From assembly GCA_031769625.1 (NCBI GenBank), contig JAUIMM010000135.1, forward strand, positions 3,183,001 through 3,247,000: a stretch of DNA of 64,000 nucleotides, given 5' to 3'. This DNA is from Taudactylus pleione (taxonomy: Eukaryota; Chordata; Amphibia; Anura; Myobatrachidae). Both the position numbers and the translations under genes were made by a program. The notes under the pieces were generated by a model. That model was not told the DNA's origin and ran no database searches. It saw only the letters and a program-made list of their open reading frames with translations. Position 1 is the first letter of the stretch. Each line of letters opens with the position of its first letter. Below are positions 11,233 to 22,391 of the stretch, piece by piece.

Positions 11233-11599
11233 AGAGATTGACACATTTACTTCTGGAACATTTTGGACATAATTTGTCACAATTGATACCTTAAACTGAA
11301 CAAACGCAAGCTTCTTTCTAAACAGCATATACCCTTCAGCGCTATACTTTGCATTAGCTGTGATTTTTTATTTTTCTAAATGTGGGGATTTCTCCTCTTT
11401 TTATATGTGCTTTAGAAATTCTATATGTTATGCTTTAGAAATTTTAGATGCTATTTTATACTAAAATATTTTGATCCATTGATGAATAAAAATATTTTTT
11501 TTTCCCCATTGATTGAATGCCTCAAGCGCTGCTCATTATACAATCTGACAGTGCCTGTTCTGAGTTATGTGGCTATAGGTCTCTGAAATGCAAATCTGA

Positions 11600-11800
11600 A
11601 ACTGCACTGAACAATATTACTCTATAAATCAGTTGAAGTGATGTTGCCCATAACAACCAATCAGAAACTAGCTATTATCTTCTAGAAGGTGCTAGTTATA
11701 TGTTAAGTAGAATCTGATTGGTTGCAATGGGCAACATCACTTTTAAAGCGCACTTGTAAAAACTCTCACTTTAGTAAATTTAACCCTAGCAATGCATGTT
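11600..11800. mobile_element. Short palindromic MITE (CAACCAATCAG family)
   Basis: Inverted arms read TGATGTTGCCCATAACAACC on the left and GGTTGCAATGGGCAACATCA on the right, around an AGCTATTATCTTCTAGAAGG core. A close relative lies at 53230-53392 and a half copy at 55735-55800. Confidence 0.65.
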
Positions 11801-11966
11801 TTCCCTGGTTTCCTCAGAATCGTGATACACAGACAGCGCTGTAACAGGGCGGCAGTGCACCCTGGCCCCTCACACTTAGGGGGCGGCGCCTGGGTGGGGC
11901 TAGTAGCTTACCATAGGTTTGCAAATGTATGTAACTGAGATCTCTGCATTACTATTATCATGTATG

Positions 11967-13240
11967 CAGGGCTGGTAACAGAAATCTTGGGCCCGGTACA
12001 CTCATGTTTTTGGGGCCCCCTATGCCCTCTCAGTAAGTACATGCAGGCTGGCATTCGGCTCATCCCTTCTCTCAACCTTATTCTTGCCTGTGTTGCACCA
12101 GCCTTAACCCTCTTCACTCCAGTACCATCTCTGTCTCCAGCCTCATCCCCTATGCTTCTCCATCTGCCTGTATCTCTCAGCATTATTTTCCCCCCAAGTC
12201 TTCCTCCATCTTTATTCCTGAGCCCCCGTGTCTCTCAGCTCTCATTTTCCCCAGCCCATGTGTTTCCACATGCTCGATTTGTCCCTGCCCTGTGCAGGCC
12301 CGTCAACAGGGGGGGGGGACTACGAGGACCGGACGGGCACAAAACAAGCCGACAATGTTATTGTTCTTGCTGGGCCGTGGCCGCCGGGACCAATAGCTAC
12401 TGCCCAGCCTCAGCTCCGATTCCCTTGAAGCCTGGCCCAAGCAGCGCTGGGCTCTTCCAGGTGGCTCAGCTGCGGCCCAGGCTGGGTCTGACCTTAAGAG
12501 TGCAACGCGGCTGCGTGACATCATAGGTCACGTTGCCACACGTCTTCCCCGCTGGGCCATCATGCAGGCTACGCTGCGCTTTTGAAAAGGGATAGGTGAT
12601 GATAGAAGCATAGAGGATGGGTGCTGGGGACGGCAGATGGTGAAGGGGCTTAGGAAGCTGATAGGGGCTGGGGCAGAGATCGGTGATAAGGGTTGGGGAC
12701 AGAAGATGATAGGGGCTGGGTACACAAGGTCATATGGGCTGGGTACACAAGAAGGTGATACGGGCTGCGTACAGAAGAAGGGGATATGGGCTGGGTACAC
12801 AAGAAGGTGATATGGCCTGCGTACAGAAGAAGGTGATATGGCCTGCGTACAGAAGAAGGGGATATGGGCTGGGTACACAAGAAGGTGATATGGGCTGGGT
12901 ACACAAGAAGGTGATATGGGCTGGGTACACAAGAAGGTGATATGGGCTGCGTACAGAAGAAGGGGATATGGGCTGGGTACACAAGAAGGTGATATGGGCT
13001 GCGTACAGAAGAAGGGGATATGGGCTGGGTAGACAAGAAGGTGATATGGCCTGCGTACAGAAGGGGATATGGGCTGGGTACAGTAGAAATGCTGGCATAT
13101 ATTTCAGTTAACAATATCATACTTCACATATCACACATGCAGGGGAGGGATGTGCGAGATCGGGGGTGGTCATGAGAAAGAGGGGCCCCCAGAGACATCA
13201 GTGTACCGGGCCCCAAGATTTCTGTTGCCGACCCTGGCCC
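11967..13240. repeat. Large foldback with arms of about 35 bp
   Basis: GGCTGGTAACAGAAATCTTG and GGGCCCGGTACAC at 11967-12001 reappear inverted at about 13200-13238 (GTGTACCGGGCCCCAAGATT...TTGCCGACC). Between the arms are pyrimidine-rich DNA, the GC-rich part at 12300-12600 and the minisatellite. I cannot tell whether this is one foldback element or two inverted copies of a repeat. Confidence 0.5.
12715..13090. repeat. Minisatellite, 26-bp unit in two variants
   Basis: About fourteen units alternate between a form with GGGTACACAAGAAGGTGATA and a form with GCGTACAGAAGAAGGGGATA. It gives long repetitive open frames on both strands that are not genes. Unlike a CRISPR array there are no unique spacers. 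Confidence 0.9.
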
Positions 13241-13980
13241 TGTGCCCCCCTTCTCTTTATCAGCCTGTGTCTGTCACACCCCCCATCTCCCCAGCCCGTC
13301 TTTTACACTCCCTCTCTTCCCCAGCCCATCTTTTCCACCCCCTCCCCCAGTCTCTGTGACTTTTACTACCCCCCTCTCCCCCAGTCTGTGACTTTTACAC
13401 CCCCCTCTCCCCCAGCCCATCTTTTAAACCCCCCATCCTGTCTTTTACTCCACCCAGCCCGCGTCTTTTACACCCTCTCCCCAGCCCGTCTTTTACACCC
13501 TCCCTCTCCCCCAGCCTTTCTGTTACACCCCCATCCTACCAGGACCTGTCTTTTACACCCTCTCCCCCAGTCCCCGTGTCTGTCACCCCCCTCCTTCATC
13601 TGCAGCCTACCCCATGATTTTCTAGCCCAGCCTGGCCCCGCACCACACTTACCTGCAGAGCTGAATGTTGTACTCTTTCCTGGTGGCCAAGGCTCGGCCC
13701 GGCAGGTGGCTCCTCCCTCATCCAGCGGCTTGATGTAATGACGTCACGTACGCTGCATCGGCTGCTTTCCTCCACCCCTGACTCTGCTTGTGCCGGCCAC
13801 GGTGGATCTAGCTGCAGCAGCTGTGCCGGGTGCCCTGCTTACTGTTGCCTCTGCCAGCTGCTGTGTAAGCAAGTTACACAGCAGGTGGCAAAGGCAAGGG
13901 GGACACATGAACTGGACTCCCAAAATTCCTGATGGTTCGGGACCCCTTTGTCCCCCCCGTCGCCGGGCCTGCATGTAGGA
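13241..13980. repeat. Low-complexity pyrimidine-rich tract
   Basis: Degenerate tandem phrases of the form CCCCAGCC.TCTTTTACACC through about 13600, then GC-rich sequence with no recognised feature. No supported coding sequence. From 13981 to 14570 nothing further is recognised. Confidence 0.5.
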
Positions 13981-14574
13981 TTTAAGGCTCTTTTGTTGGC
14001 CTATTGCAGTGTGTTTGGGGAATTTGATTCTGTGTTTTTCTTGTCTAGATTAACCCCTCCCTTACACGCACCTGTGATGGGTCAATAAATTGCTTGAGCA
14101 ACTTCCAATAGTGTATCACTGTTCTGAGAAGAATGGATAGGATCAGAAGCTGGAGGGTATGCTGATCCTTGTAGTGCCATATTGGAGGGTCCTGGGGTGC
14201 ATCAGGTGAGCTGGTTCTTAATTTAGAAATACATAAATATATGAGACAAGGTGCTGCTATTATCACTTAAGGATTATGGATACTCCACGTTTCTAAAAAT
14301 AAGATAAAGACTGGTGGAGAGAGGAGAAAATAAAGATACATTTCTTCAATAAAAAATAGTACACTCATAGCACATATTTATTATAGCAAAACATTCTTAC
14401 ACTGTAATTCCCCTCAAGGTGTACATATGTGGACAAACAAATAAATAACACTGATATGGTGTATTCATTATTATACTTCTGTAGCATAAAATGTACAATA
14501 TTATGAAATGGGTCATCTTCCTTTGGACAACTATAACCCTGACCAAGACCTCTGTAGGAAAATGTGTTAAGCTC

Positions 14575-14775
14575 CGTACACATGGAGCGACTTAACGATG
14601 AGACAACGATCAGACGATCGTTGGCTCATCGTCCTGCATGTGCTGGATCGAACATCCAGCAAACCCCCAAACACTGTAACGACCCGCGATCAATCGATAG
14701 TAAACGGGTTAACATGGTCGTTATCGACCATGTTGGCCTGCATGCACGGGCGATGGTCGATATCGATTGTGGATT
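14575..14775. mobile_element. MITE fragment, CGAT-rich family
   Basis: Begins CCGTACACATGGAGCGAC and shares GATCGTTGGCTCATCGTCC, CGACCCGCGATCAA and GTTGGCCTGCATGCACGGGCGATGG phrases with 7630-7925. The right end is worn. 14776-15150 shows no other feature. Confidence 0.55.
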
Positions 14776-15150
14776 GGAGAAATTCAACATGATAAAAATC
14801 CAGACTAGCCGACTTCTACCATATTTGGGTCAGAATCGGGGAAATTAGATTTTTCCAACATAGTGGATTTCCCAGATTCCTCATCCCCAGCAGAACCGGG
14901 ATTTGGGGCAATTCATTGCAGATGTATGGGCCCCATTAGCTTAAGGGGAGTTGTCCAAACATGGACAAACATTTTAAAGCAGCAATCACACTCAAGGAAA
15001 GGCTTTATTTTTTTTCTTTAAAAAGTTAAACCCCTTTTAAGAATAAACTTGATTTTAGTATGTTTTTTTTTTAGATTTCCTTCTAAAAGTCGTGAATGCA
15101 TTTTCAAAATCTGAAGGTTGCAAAAAACCTAGTTGCTAGGAGCTCACACA

Positions 15151-15748
15151 GGGCCTGATTCAGAGCCGGACGCTATTTGCGCTCGCTCGTTCAGAAAAAG
15201 GGGGTGGCTATTTAAATGAACCGTTCGCTCTTTGCAGTCTGTTGACGCCTCTATGTCTGAACGAAGGAAAAAACCATCCGGTCGTATTTTGGAAAAAGAC
15301 GCCCCCTGGCCGCTCGCATCATACGTCATGTCCGTTATTTATTAGATTAATCAAGTACATCGAACGGCGTATGAACTGCTCGCTATTCTTGTGGCTGGTT
15401 TTTCATACCGCAATCTTGCGAGCAGTTCTGACTATAAAACAACCAAGTGACGTGGTCAATGACGCTGCTATATTAATTATGCACACCCTTAAAACGCCCG
15501 TTTTGACCTTTAGGCACGCCTGCGTTCGGAATTCCACTCCCCGTTTTCAAGCACCTTCCCCTGTTACCACCCGCAAACGCCTCCTCCTGTCACTCAAAAT
15601 AGCAAAATTCGCTATTTAGCGAGCACACAATTTTCGGCCGCACTGACTGGTTCTCGCGTGCGTATTACAATCCGTACGCATGCGCAGATGTGCGAACATT
15701 GCTCGTAACGAACGAGCGGCCGCTTACGAGCGGCTCTGAATGAAGCCC
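15151..15748. mobile_element. Harbinger-like MITE with ACA duplication
   Basis: Termini GGGCCTGATTCAGAGC and GCTCTGAATGAAGCCC, flanked by ACA at 15148-15150 and 15749-15751. The interior shares GCGTTCGGAATTCCACTCCC and CACTTGGT-type segments with 483-1084 and 28348-28872 rather than the hairpin chain of 34534-35082, linking the two subfamilies by their ends. 15752-16145 has nothing recognised. Confidence 0.7.
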
Positions 15749-16145
15749 ACAGTGCTCAGCATTTCACATGATAGCAGGAGAGTCAGAAGGAAGGGAAATC
15801 TTATATTACAGGGCACACAGCTCAGAGGGGGTTCCCAAAGCCTCTCTGCTCACTACTTCATGTGACATGTGGTTGGCATGGTAGTCCATAACCTGGAAGC
15901 AGAAAAAAAATTAATAGCAGCCTGAAGTAGCAAAACAAGGAAAATGATAAAACAGCATTCTTCTAGTAGCCTGCCGCAATTATTATTGCAAAACAAAACA
16001 AAAAATACCTCATGATATTGCTGCTTTAATATCTATTTTTTTATGTCATTTACACAGTTGATACACTGATCTTATGTTTTCCATTGCTGCATGCTATCTC
16101 TGATATATCTACTTGTAAGAGAATCGACTGACCAAATCAGTCTAT

Positions 16146-16437
16146 TGGAGCATACACACGGTCAGATTTGTCAGATGAATGATTGAACGATTTGAACAAT
16201 TTTACCAAAGTTTTGAACGATTTGAACGATTTTTGACTGCATTAAAATTAATGGAATCGTCCAAGTCTGACTGCAAACCCATCAGATATCGTTATCTGAC
16301 AAACGGGAACGTGCATTGTTCATCGTACATCGTTCAGGCATGTCAGATTTTCCTTCAGATATGAACGACAGAACGATTTTTAAATCGTTATCGTTCAGAT
16401 CTGAAGGAAAAATCTGATTGTGTGTATGCACCATATG
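16146..16437. mobile_element. Palindromic MITE, CATACACACGGTCAGATTTG family
   Basis: Left end GAGCATACACACGGTCAGAT, right end GATTGTGTGTATGCACC, with inverted arms that meet near the middle. The same family occurs at 36311-36611 and, interrupted, at 51994-52577. Confidence 0.75.
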
Positions 16438-16464
16438 GCTGTGAAAAAATATACCTTCCCTAGC

Positions 16465-16625
16465 TCATACTAAAGGGAGAGAGATAAAGTGAGAAGATGC
16501 CCGTAGCAACCAATCAGCTTTTGGCATTTTATAGCCTGTGCTAGATAAATTGACAGCTACAGTTGATAGTTGCTATGGGCAACTTCTCTAATTTATCTCT
16601 CTCATAGGTTTGATACACCTCATTT
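16465..16625. mobile_element. Short palindromic MITE
   Basis: Arms GAGAGAGATAAAGTGAGAAG...GCCCGTAGCAACC and GTTGCTATGGGCAAC...AATTTATCTCTCTC face each other around a GTGCTAGATAAATTG core. It lies 130 bp downstream of the ZNF-A stop codon. Confidence 0.6.
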
Positions 16626-16757
16626 AGTGTAATAGCCCATACCAAGGTCATTAAGAATATACCCTTTTAGGAAACATTAATGCCATGGAGATGACTGAAA
16701 TTACGTTATAAATAAGACCATAATACATGGCTCTCATTCAGCAGATTATTATAATTC

Positions 16758-18382
16758 CTATTTTTGGTGAATTCTCTGGTGACGATAAAGTTGCGACTTT
16801 TGGGCAAAACATTTTTCACATTCAGGGCAGGAATAGGGTTTTTCTCCTGTGTGTATTCTCTGGTGCCTGCTGAGATCTGAGCTATTGATAAAACATTTCT
16901 CGCATTCGGCACAAGAATACGGCTTTTCTCCAGTGTGAATCCGCTGATGCCTGCTGAGATCTGAGCTATTGATGAAGCACTTCTCGCATTCGGCGCAAGA
17001 ATACGGTTTGTTTCCAGAGTGAATTTTCTGATGTGAGACAAGACAGGATCTGACAGTAAAACATTTCCCGCATTGAGAGCAGGCAAATGGTTTATCTCCC
17101 GTGTGATTCTTCTGATGTATCACCAGCTTAGAGTTACTGATAAAACATTTCCCACAGTCAGCGCAGGAGTGCGGTCTCTCTCCGGTGTGGATTTTCTGAT
17201 GTGTAACAAGATTTGATTTTGTGTTAAAACACTTCCCACATTCTGAGCAAGAAAATGGCTTCTCTCCTGTGTGGATTCTGTTGTGTATAATAAGGTCTTT
17301 ATTACTAATAAAACATTTCCCGCATTCATTACAAGAATAGGGTCTATCTCCGGTGTGGATTTTCTGATGTGTAGCCAGGTTGGATTTAATGACGAAACAC
17401 TTCCCGCATTCAGAGCAGGTATATGGTCTGTCCCCAGTATGAAATTTCTGATGGGTTACTAGATGCGATTTAATGCTGAAACATTTGCCACATTCCTGAC
17501 AGAAGTACGGCCTCTCTCCCGTGTGCACTTTATAATGGTTAGCAAGATGTGAGTTACTAACGAAGCCTTTCCCGCAGTCCGCACAAGTGTAGGGCTTTTC
17601 CCCAACATGCAGCTTCTGGTGCTTAGCATAATGCGACTTAATGCTGAAACATTTCTCACACTGGGAACAAGAGTAAATTTTCTCCCCAGTGTGGAGCTTC
17701 TGATGTCTAACAAAACCAGACTTACATTTAAATCCTTTCCCACATTCAGCACACAGGAACGGCTTCTCTCCGACCAAACGGATCTGATCACAGCCGCTGT
17801 GTTGCTCCATACCAGCAGATGTGTATAGCGCCTGGCCGGTGGGGGTGTAATTGTCAGAGTCTGTGAGATTCCGTTCTTCACACCAGTCAGACTCCTCCTT
17901 AATATGAACCATTGTGTACTGTATCGGTGTATGATCTGTGGGTGTACAGCTGTCAGCATCTGGGAGAGTCTCCTCTTCAGATGACACAGACACCTCCTTA
18001 ATGTGAACATCTGTAGACTGCGGTTTTGTGTACTCGGTTGGTGCATATATGACCTCGTCTGTCAGAGACTCTTCTTTAGGTGAAGCGGATTCCTCTTTGA
18101 TATATCTGGATAGATGATGTGTCTGTGTGTGACCTGTGGGTGTGTGAATGTCAGTGTCTGGGAGATTTCCCTCCTCGCAGGAGTCACATTCCGCTTTGAT
18201 AGAACTAGATGAATACTGTATTTGTGTATGATCAGTGAGAGCAGAAAGACCAGCGTCCGGGAGACTTTCTTCATATTTTGCAGCCCGGATGTTAATCTCA
18301 ATGCTGGGATCGTCACTTATACAATCCGGTGAAGGAACAGAACTGTGTAATCCTCCAGAAGCCGTTGTAGCCTCAGAAAGAC
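16758..18382 (-). CDS. ZNF-A last exon: acidic linker and 12 C2H2 zinc fingers
   Basis: A sequence-specific DNA-binding nuclear protein by family. The exon opens after a CATTTCTTTCCATCAG acceptor (18383-18384 is the AG) and runs to a stop at 16758. About 200 linker residues come first, built from repeated units of 36-40 residues with HTQ/HTP and IKEE-like motifs (IKAE, IKEE, IKEE match the psi-K-x-E sumoylation consensus). Twelve fingers of C-x2-C-x12-H-x3-H form follow, joined by TGEKPY/TGERPY/TGDRPY linkers. All twelve keep their cysteines and histidines. Fingers 10 and 11 are identical in protein and differ only by silent changes. The frame continues upstream into the intron for 53 codons, but the splice acceptor and phase argue that this is not translated. 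No relic of decay is seen in this exon. Confidence 0.92.
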
Positions 18383-18559
18383 CTGATGGAAAGAAATGCA
18401 TGGTGGTTAGACTGTAACCTATTGGGACAGCGTTTGCCAGCTTGTATAAGATCACCAGCCTACCAAACATGATGTCGTTCTCACATACGCTGATGATGAC
18501 GATGACTGTGAAGCGTATGAATAGCAGCAGAGATGCATACAACTCTGCATACTGGCGAT

Positions 18560-18805
18560 CATATACGGGTTGGGTACGGGATCCCGGCAGTCAGAATCCC
18601 TATGCCGGGATCCCAATGGGGGTTACAATACTGACGCCTACAGTTAACTACCCCTACCCTAACCCTGCCCCTAACACTCCCTCCCCGCACCCTAGTGCCT
18701 AACCCTCCCCCTAACCACACTACTTATTGTCGGAATGCCGGTACCGGGGTTCTGACTGGTGTCGGGAATCCGGTGCCGGCATTCTGAGCGTTGGCATCCT
18801 GAAAG
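18560..18805. repeat. Repeat family R2
   Basis: Ends carry GGATCCCGGCAGTCAGAATC and its near complement (CGGCATTCTGAGCG...), around a pyrimidine-rich CCTACCCTAACCCTGCCCC centre. Related to 8041-8350, 29370-29640 and 58680-58940. Lies in the ZNF-A intron. Confidence 0.55.
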
Positions 18806-19164
18806 CCAGGATTATGACTACATCCCTTATATATGCATTTACTTCTGTGCACACAATGCAGGAGTAATTATGGCCAACTTAAGCTCAGCTCGGCAACAGC
18901 CCTTTGGTGAGCATTTAGCTTCCAGCTACAAATATCCCATATGTTACAAATCTTGTGGCGCTTTTAAGCAAAACTGGGCCATTGTTCTTTTACAAAAACA
19001 GTAACAACAACAAAAAAAACACAGCACTACAATATATGTGTCTAAATGGATAAATATATGGTTTGATAGCAATGCAAAAATGTAATAAAACAATAATGTT
19101 AATATTATAAACACAGACAAGTCAAACTGCACAAACCCTTTAGTGGGTAAATTAAAACAATCTT

Positions 19165-19312
19165 AGCGGTAAGCCTTGGAGACAGGTAAAGTGGAGAGAG
19201 ATAAAAGTACAAAACAATCAGCTACTAATGTGTGTTTGCAAAACGATAGTTAGGAGCTGATTGGTTGGTACTTTATCTCCATCCACTTTATCTTTCTCCA
19301 AGGCTTAAAGTC
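19165..19312. mobile_element. Short palindromic MITE (AGCCTTGGAGA family)
   Basis: Arms TAAGCCTTGGAGACAG...AAAGTGGAGAGAGATAA and TTATCTTTCTCCAAGGCTTA; core with AGGAGCTGATTGGTTGGTAC. A relative is at 28877-28993. The neighbouring 18806-19164 and 19313-19497 are AT-rich without recognised features. Confidence 0.65.
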
Positions 19313-19497
19313 ACTGACGCAGTCCATTGGGATATAAATGTAAGTCACTTGTGGGCCTGCCGACCAGTAATTGGTACTCTAACTCACAAATGGCATGTAG
19401 TATGGGGGTAGATGTCAGTTTGGATTTGCTCAGTAAAGCAGATGATAATTACCAAAGGTTGGGATGGATCTGCACAGTCTTTTAGCAAAATGAACTA

Positions 19498-19748
19498 GGG
19501 ATGTGTGGGCTCGGATTAGTTTGGATTTTCCCGCCAAATTCGTGTTTTCCCGCCAAAAATCGGGTCTCAGAAAGCGGCAAAATGTCATCTTTCATGGACA
19601 AACATCATCTTTCATGGACTTTTGTCCAGGAATGATGATGTTTGCCCATGAAAAATTACGATTTGCCTCTTTCTGAGACCCGATTTTTGGCGGGAAAAAT
19701 CTCAATTTGGCGAGAAAATCCGAACTAATCCAAGCCCGCACATCCCTA
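19498..19748. mobile_element. 250-bp foldback MITE carrying E2F-like sites
   Basis: Left arm GGGATGTGTGGGCTCGGATT and right arm AATCCAAGCCCGCACATCCC are inverted, and the pairing continues through ATCGGGTCTCAGAAAG / CTTTCTGAGACCCGAT. Each arm carries two copies of a TTTTCCCGCC-type box (19526-19535, 19545-19554, 19689-19698 and a mutated one at 19709-19718). No coding sequence. Confidence 0.75.
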
Positions 19749-20866
19749 AAAAGAACACACATCCATTCATAGTCGTCGGAAGTTTCCACTACATTATTAT
19801 TTAAAGTCACCCACTTGACCATTTGGAATAAATCAGGCATTGTGAAGCGAGCTCTTCAGTCAAGTCATTCACCCAGTTACTCAACACAGTATTCTTGCCC
19901 AGATCTTTTATAAATACCTGCAAGTGTTACAATTAATTTGAACACAGTCCAAACACTCACCTGTTTTGTCTTCCCCCTTTGCGACATTTATTATTGAGAC
20001 TCACCTCTAGAAACCCTAAGGGAGGCATTATATCATGGTACAGAATTCTTCCGTCTCAGAGTGAGGACCTTAAATTAGCTGTCAATACTAAATGGAAATC
20101 GGACCAAGGCATTTCTTTGTCGATTGTTCAGAACACATCTCGGATGTCTTAGTGACCATCACTCAAAAAATGCTTTTATAAATTGTCTGCAGGATGTATC
20201 TCACCCCAGATGGGCTTCACATGATGTGGCCTGTTACCTCCCAGTCAGTGGTCGGTAACACCCAGAAAGGTGGTGTGGCCTTGAGATTCTCCCCTGGTTT
20301 TATCATTTTGGGGGCATATCCAACAATCCTGGAGGTGCCAGGCCACCTACAGAGACTCTCCCCGCACTGCCAGCTCCAACTCCGTGACCGGGAGCCACCC
20401 TAGTGACACCACTGCTCCAAGTTTTGTTGGAAGAACTGTGGGGGAAAGCTGGGAGTTTAATCCAAGTATTCTGGGGCTTTTCTGTTTCCCAAGATATGTG
20501 GGTGGATGTTTTTCAGCTAACTGAACAGGTCACTGACTCTACTCTCCTTCTATCGGACATTGATGTGATTCAACACTACCCCTCCTGGTTTCAGTTTCAT
20601 AACAAATATGTAATGGGTCACTCATTGCCACTAGAGCACTTATCTCCCAGTACTGGAAGAATATGATTCTTCCCCCTTTTTCCAAAATTGTCTCCTATTC
20701 TGTATGCAGAGAAGATATGATATGGAGACTTTGGGATTCAGGAACAACCTCACTATCCAATGGTTACATGGAGTTAGTGATTTCAATATTACTCAGCACT
20801 CATTGCCAAGCCATGTTCCTCTAGTTTCTGAGCCCTTCATTTCTTCAAACATGCTTGATTTTAAAC
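19749..20866 (+). other. No feature recognised (possible old LINE remnant)
   Basis: Plus-strand frames at 20403-20666 and 20704-20973 have a flavour of retroelement C-terminal sequence (for example LWGKAGSLIQVFW, LSDIDVIQHYPSW), but I see no diagnostic motif and do not assign a family. Nothing else is seen. Confidence 0.25.
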
Positions 20867-20874
20867 CTCTAGTG

Positions 20875-22052
20875 CAGGCATGTCACACTCAAAATACCAA
20901 CTGGGCCGAATATTTAAAGTCTAAGAGTGTGTGGGCCGCAACAAAAATAAAAAATCTGATATGCAATTTTTAAAGTATTATTAATAAAAACCAATGCAGT
21001 GCCCACTGTAGTAGTGCCCCTTATGCAGTCCCCCCTGTATTAGAGCCCCTTATGCAATGCCCCTGAATTTGTGCCCCTTATGCAGTGTCCTAATAGTGCC
21101 CATTATGCAGTGCCCCAGTAATGACCCTTATGTTGTGTCCCCAGTAATGTCCCTAGTAGTGCCCCTTATGCAGTGCCCCCAGTAATGTCCTTAGTAGTGC
21201 CCCTTATGCAGAGCCCTCAGTAATGTCCTTCATAGTGCCCCTTATGCAGATCCCCAGTAATGTCCCTAGTAGTGCCCCTTATGCAGAGCCCCCAGTAATG
21301 TCCCTAGTAGTGCCCCTTATGCAGAGCCCCCAGTAATGTCCCTAGTAGTGCCCCTTATGCAGAGCTCCCAGTAATGCCCCTTATGCAGCGCCCCCAGTAA
21401 TGTCCTTAGTAATGCCTCTTATGCAGCGTTCCCAGTAATGTCCCTAGTAGTGCCCCCAGCTATGCTCCTTACGCAGAGCCCCCAGTAATTCCCCTTATTC
21501 AGAGCCCCCAGTAATATCCTTAGTAGTACCCCTTATGCAGAGCCCCCAGTACTGCCGCTTATGCAGAGCCCCCAGTAATATCTTTAGTAGTGCCCCTTAT
21601 GCAGATCCCCCAGTAATGCCCCTTATTCAGAGCCTCTTATGCTGTGCCCCCTCCCAGTATAGAACAGGCCCCACTCACCTGTGCAGTACTTACCTTTCTT
21701 CACGATGGCCGCTGGGCACGGCTCCAGCCCACGCCATCTTCACTCCCACCGTCCCGCGTAGACGCTGCCGCTGACTGGATCCAATTAGATGCAGAGCGGC
21801 AGGCGCAGGCTCCTCTCATCGCGGATGAAGTCACCCGTGCGCTGTATCACTGGGAACACTGGCCTCTGAAGCGATCTAAGGCTTCTGATCGCTTCAGAAA
21901 CCAGCGTTGCCAGCTTTAAAAGAAGTAAACCCTGCCCGATCGGAGCTGAGCTCTGATCGTGGCAGGGATGTGGGCCGCATATTATATATATGTGGGCCCA
22001 CACTGTCGGGCCGCAGAAAAGGTTTATTCGGGCCGCATGTATGACATGGCTG
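20875..22052. mobile_element. Non-autonomous hAT element with perfect 8-bp duplication
   Basis: CTCTAGTG occurs at 20867-20874 and again at 22053-22060. The termini CAGGCATGTCA and TGACATGGCTG are imperfect inverted repeats of hAT type. The interior 21000-21660 is a degenerate tandem array of about 35 bp (AGTGCCCCTTATGCAGAGCC with CCCAGTAATGTCC). No transposase is encoded. Confidence 0.85.
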
Positions 22053-22391
22053 CTCTAGTGTGTTGTAGCGTCCTCTTCTATTCTCAACTTCTCAGTGTCT
22101 GCAATTTCCTGACAGGAAATGTCCTCACAATCCATATGTACTTATAATGAAGACAACTAACTATTAATATGAAGCATAATAAAGCAATTCCTGCCAATCT
22201 CAGATCCACCACACTCACACTAAGGGGGGAATAGAATTAACTGCACTAAAGTACAGAGGCTAATTGATTCCCCGTGGGCTACTCAAATGTCACTATCGGA
22301 TATTTTTATTTCACCTGCTCGGAGGCAGGCGAAACAACATTCCCGGTTTTTTTTCACAGCCGAAAGCGGGAAATATTTAGTGCAGTGAAAA

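Noticed and set aside
12528..13120. Long repetitive open frames, possibly a repeat protein or a CRISPR-like array
   Set aside because: They are open in several frames on both strands because the DNA is a 26-bp minisatellite; there are no unique spacers and no start context.
18383..18542. Upstream extension of the ZNF-A finger frame as a real N-terminus
   Set aside because: A consensus acceptor at 18383 with matching phase from exon C indicates that this is intron.
20403..20973. Possible LINE ORF2 fragment
   Set aside because: Some residues look retroelement-like, but no diagnostic motif could be named; left as unassigned.
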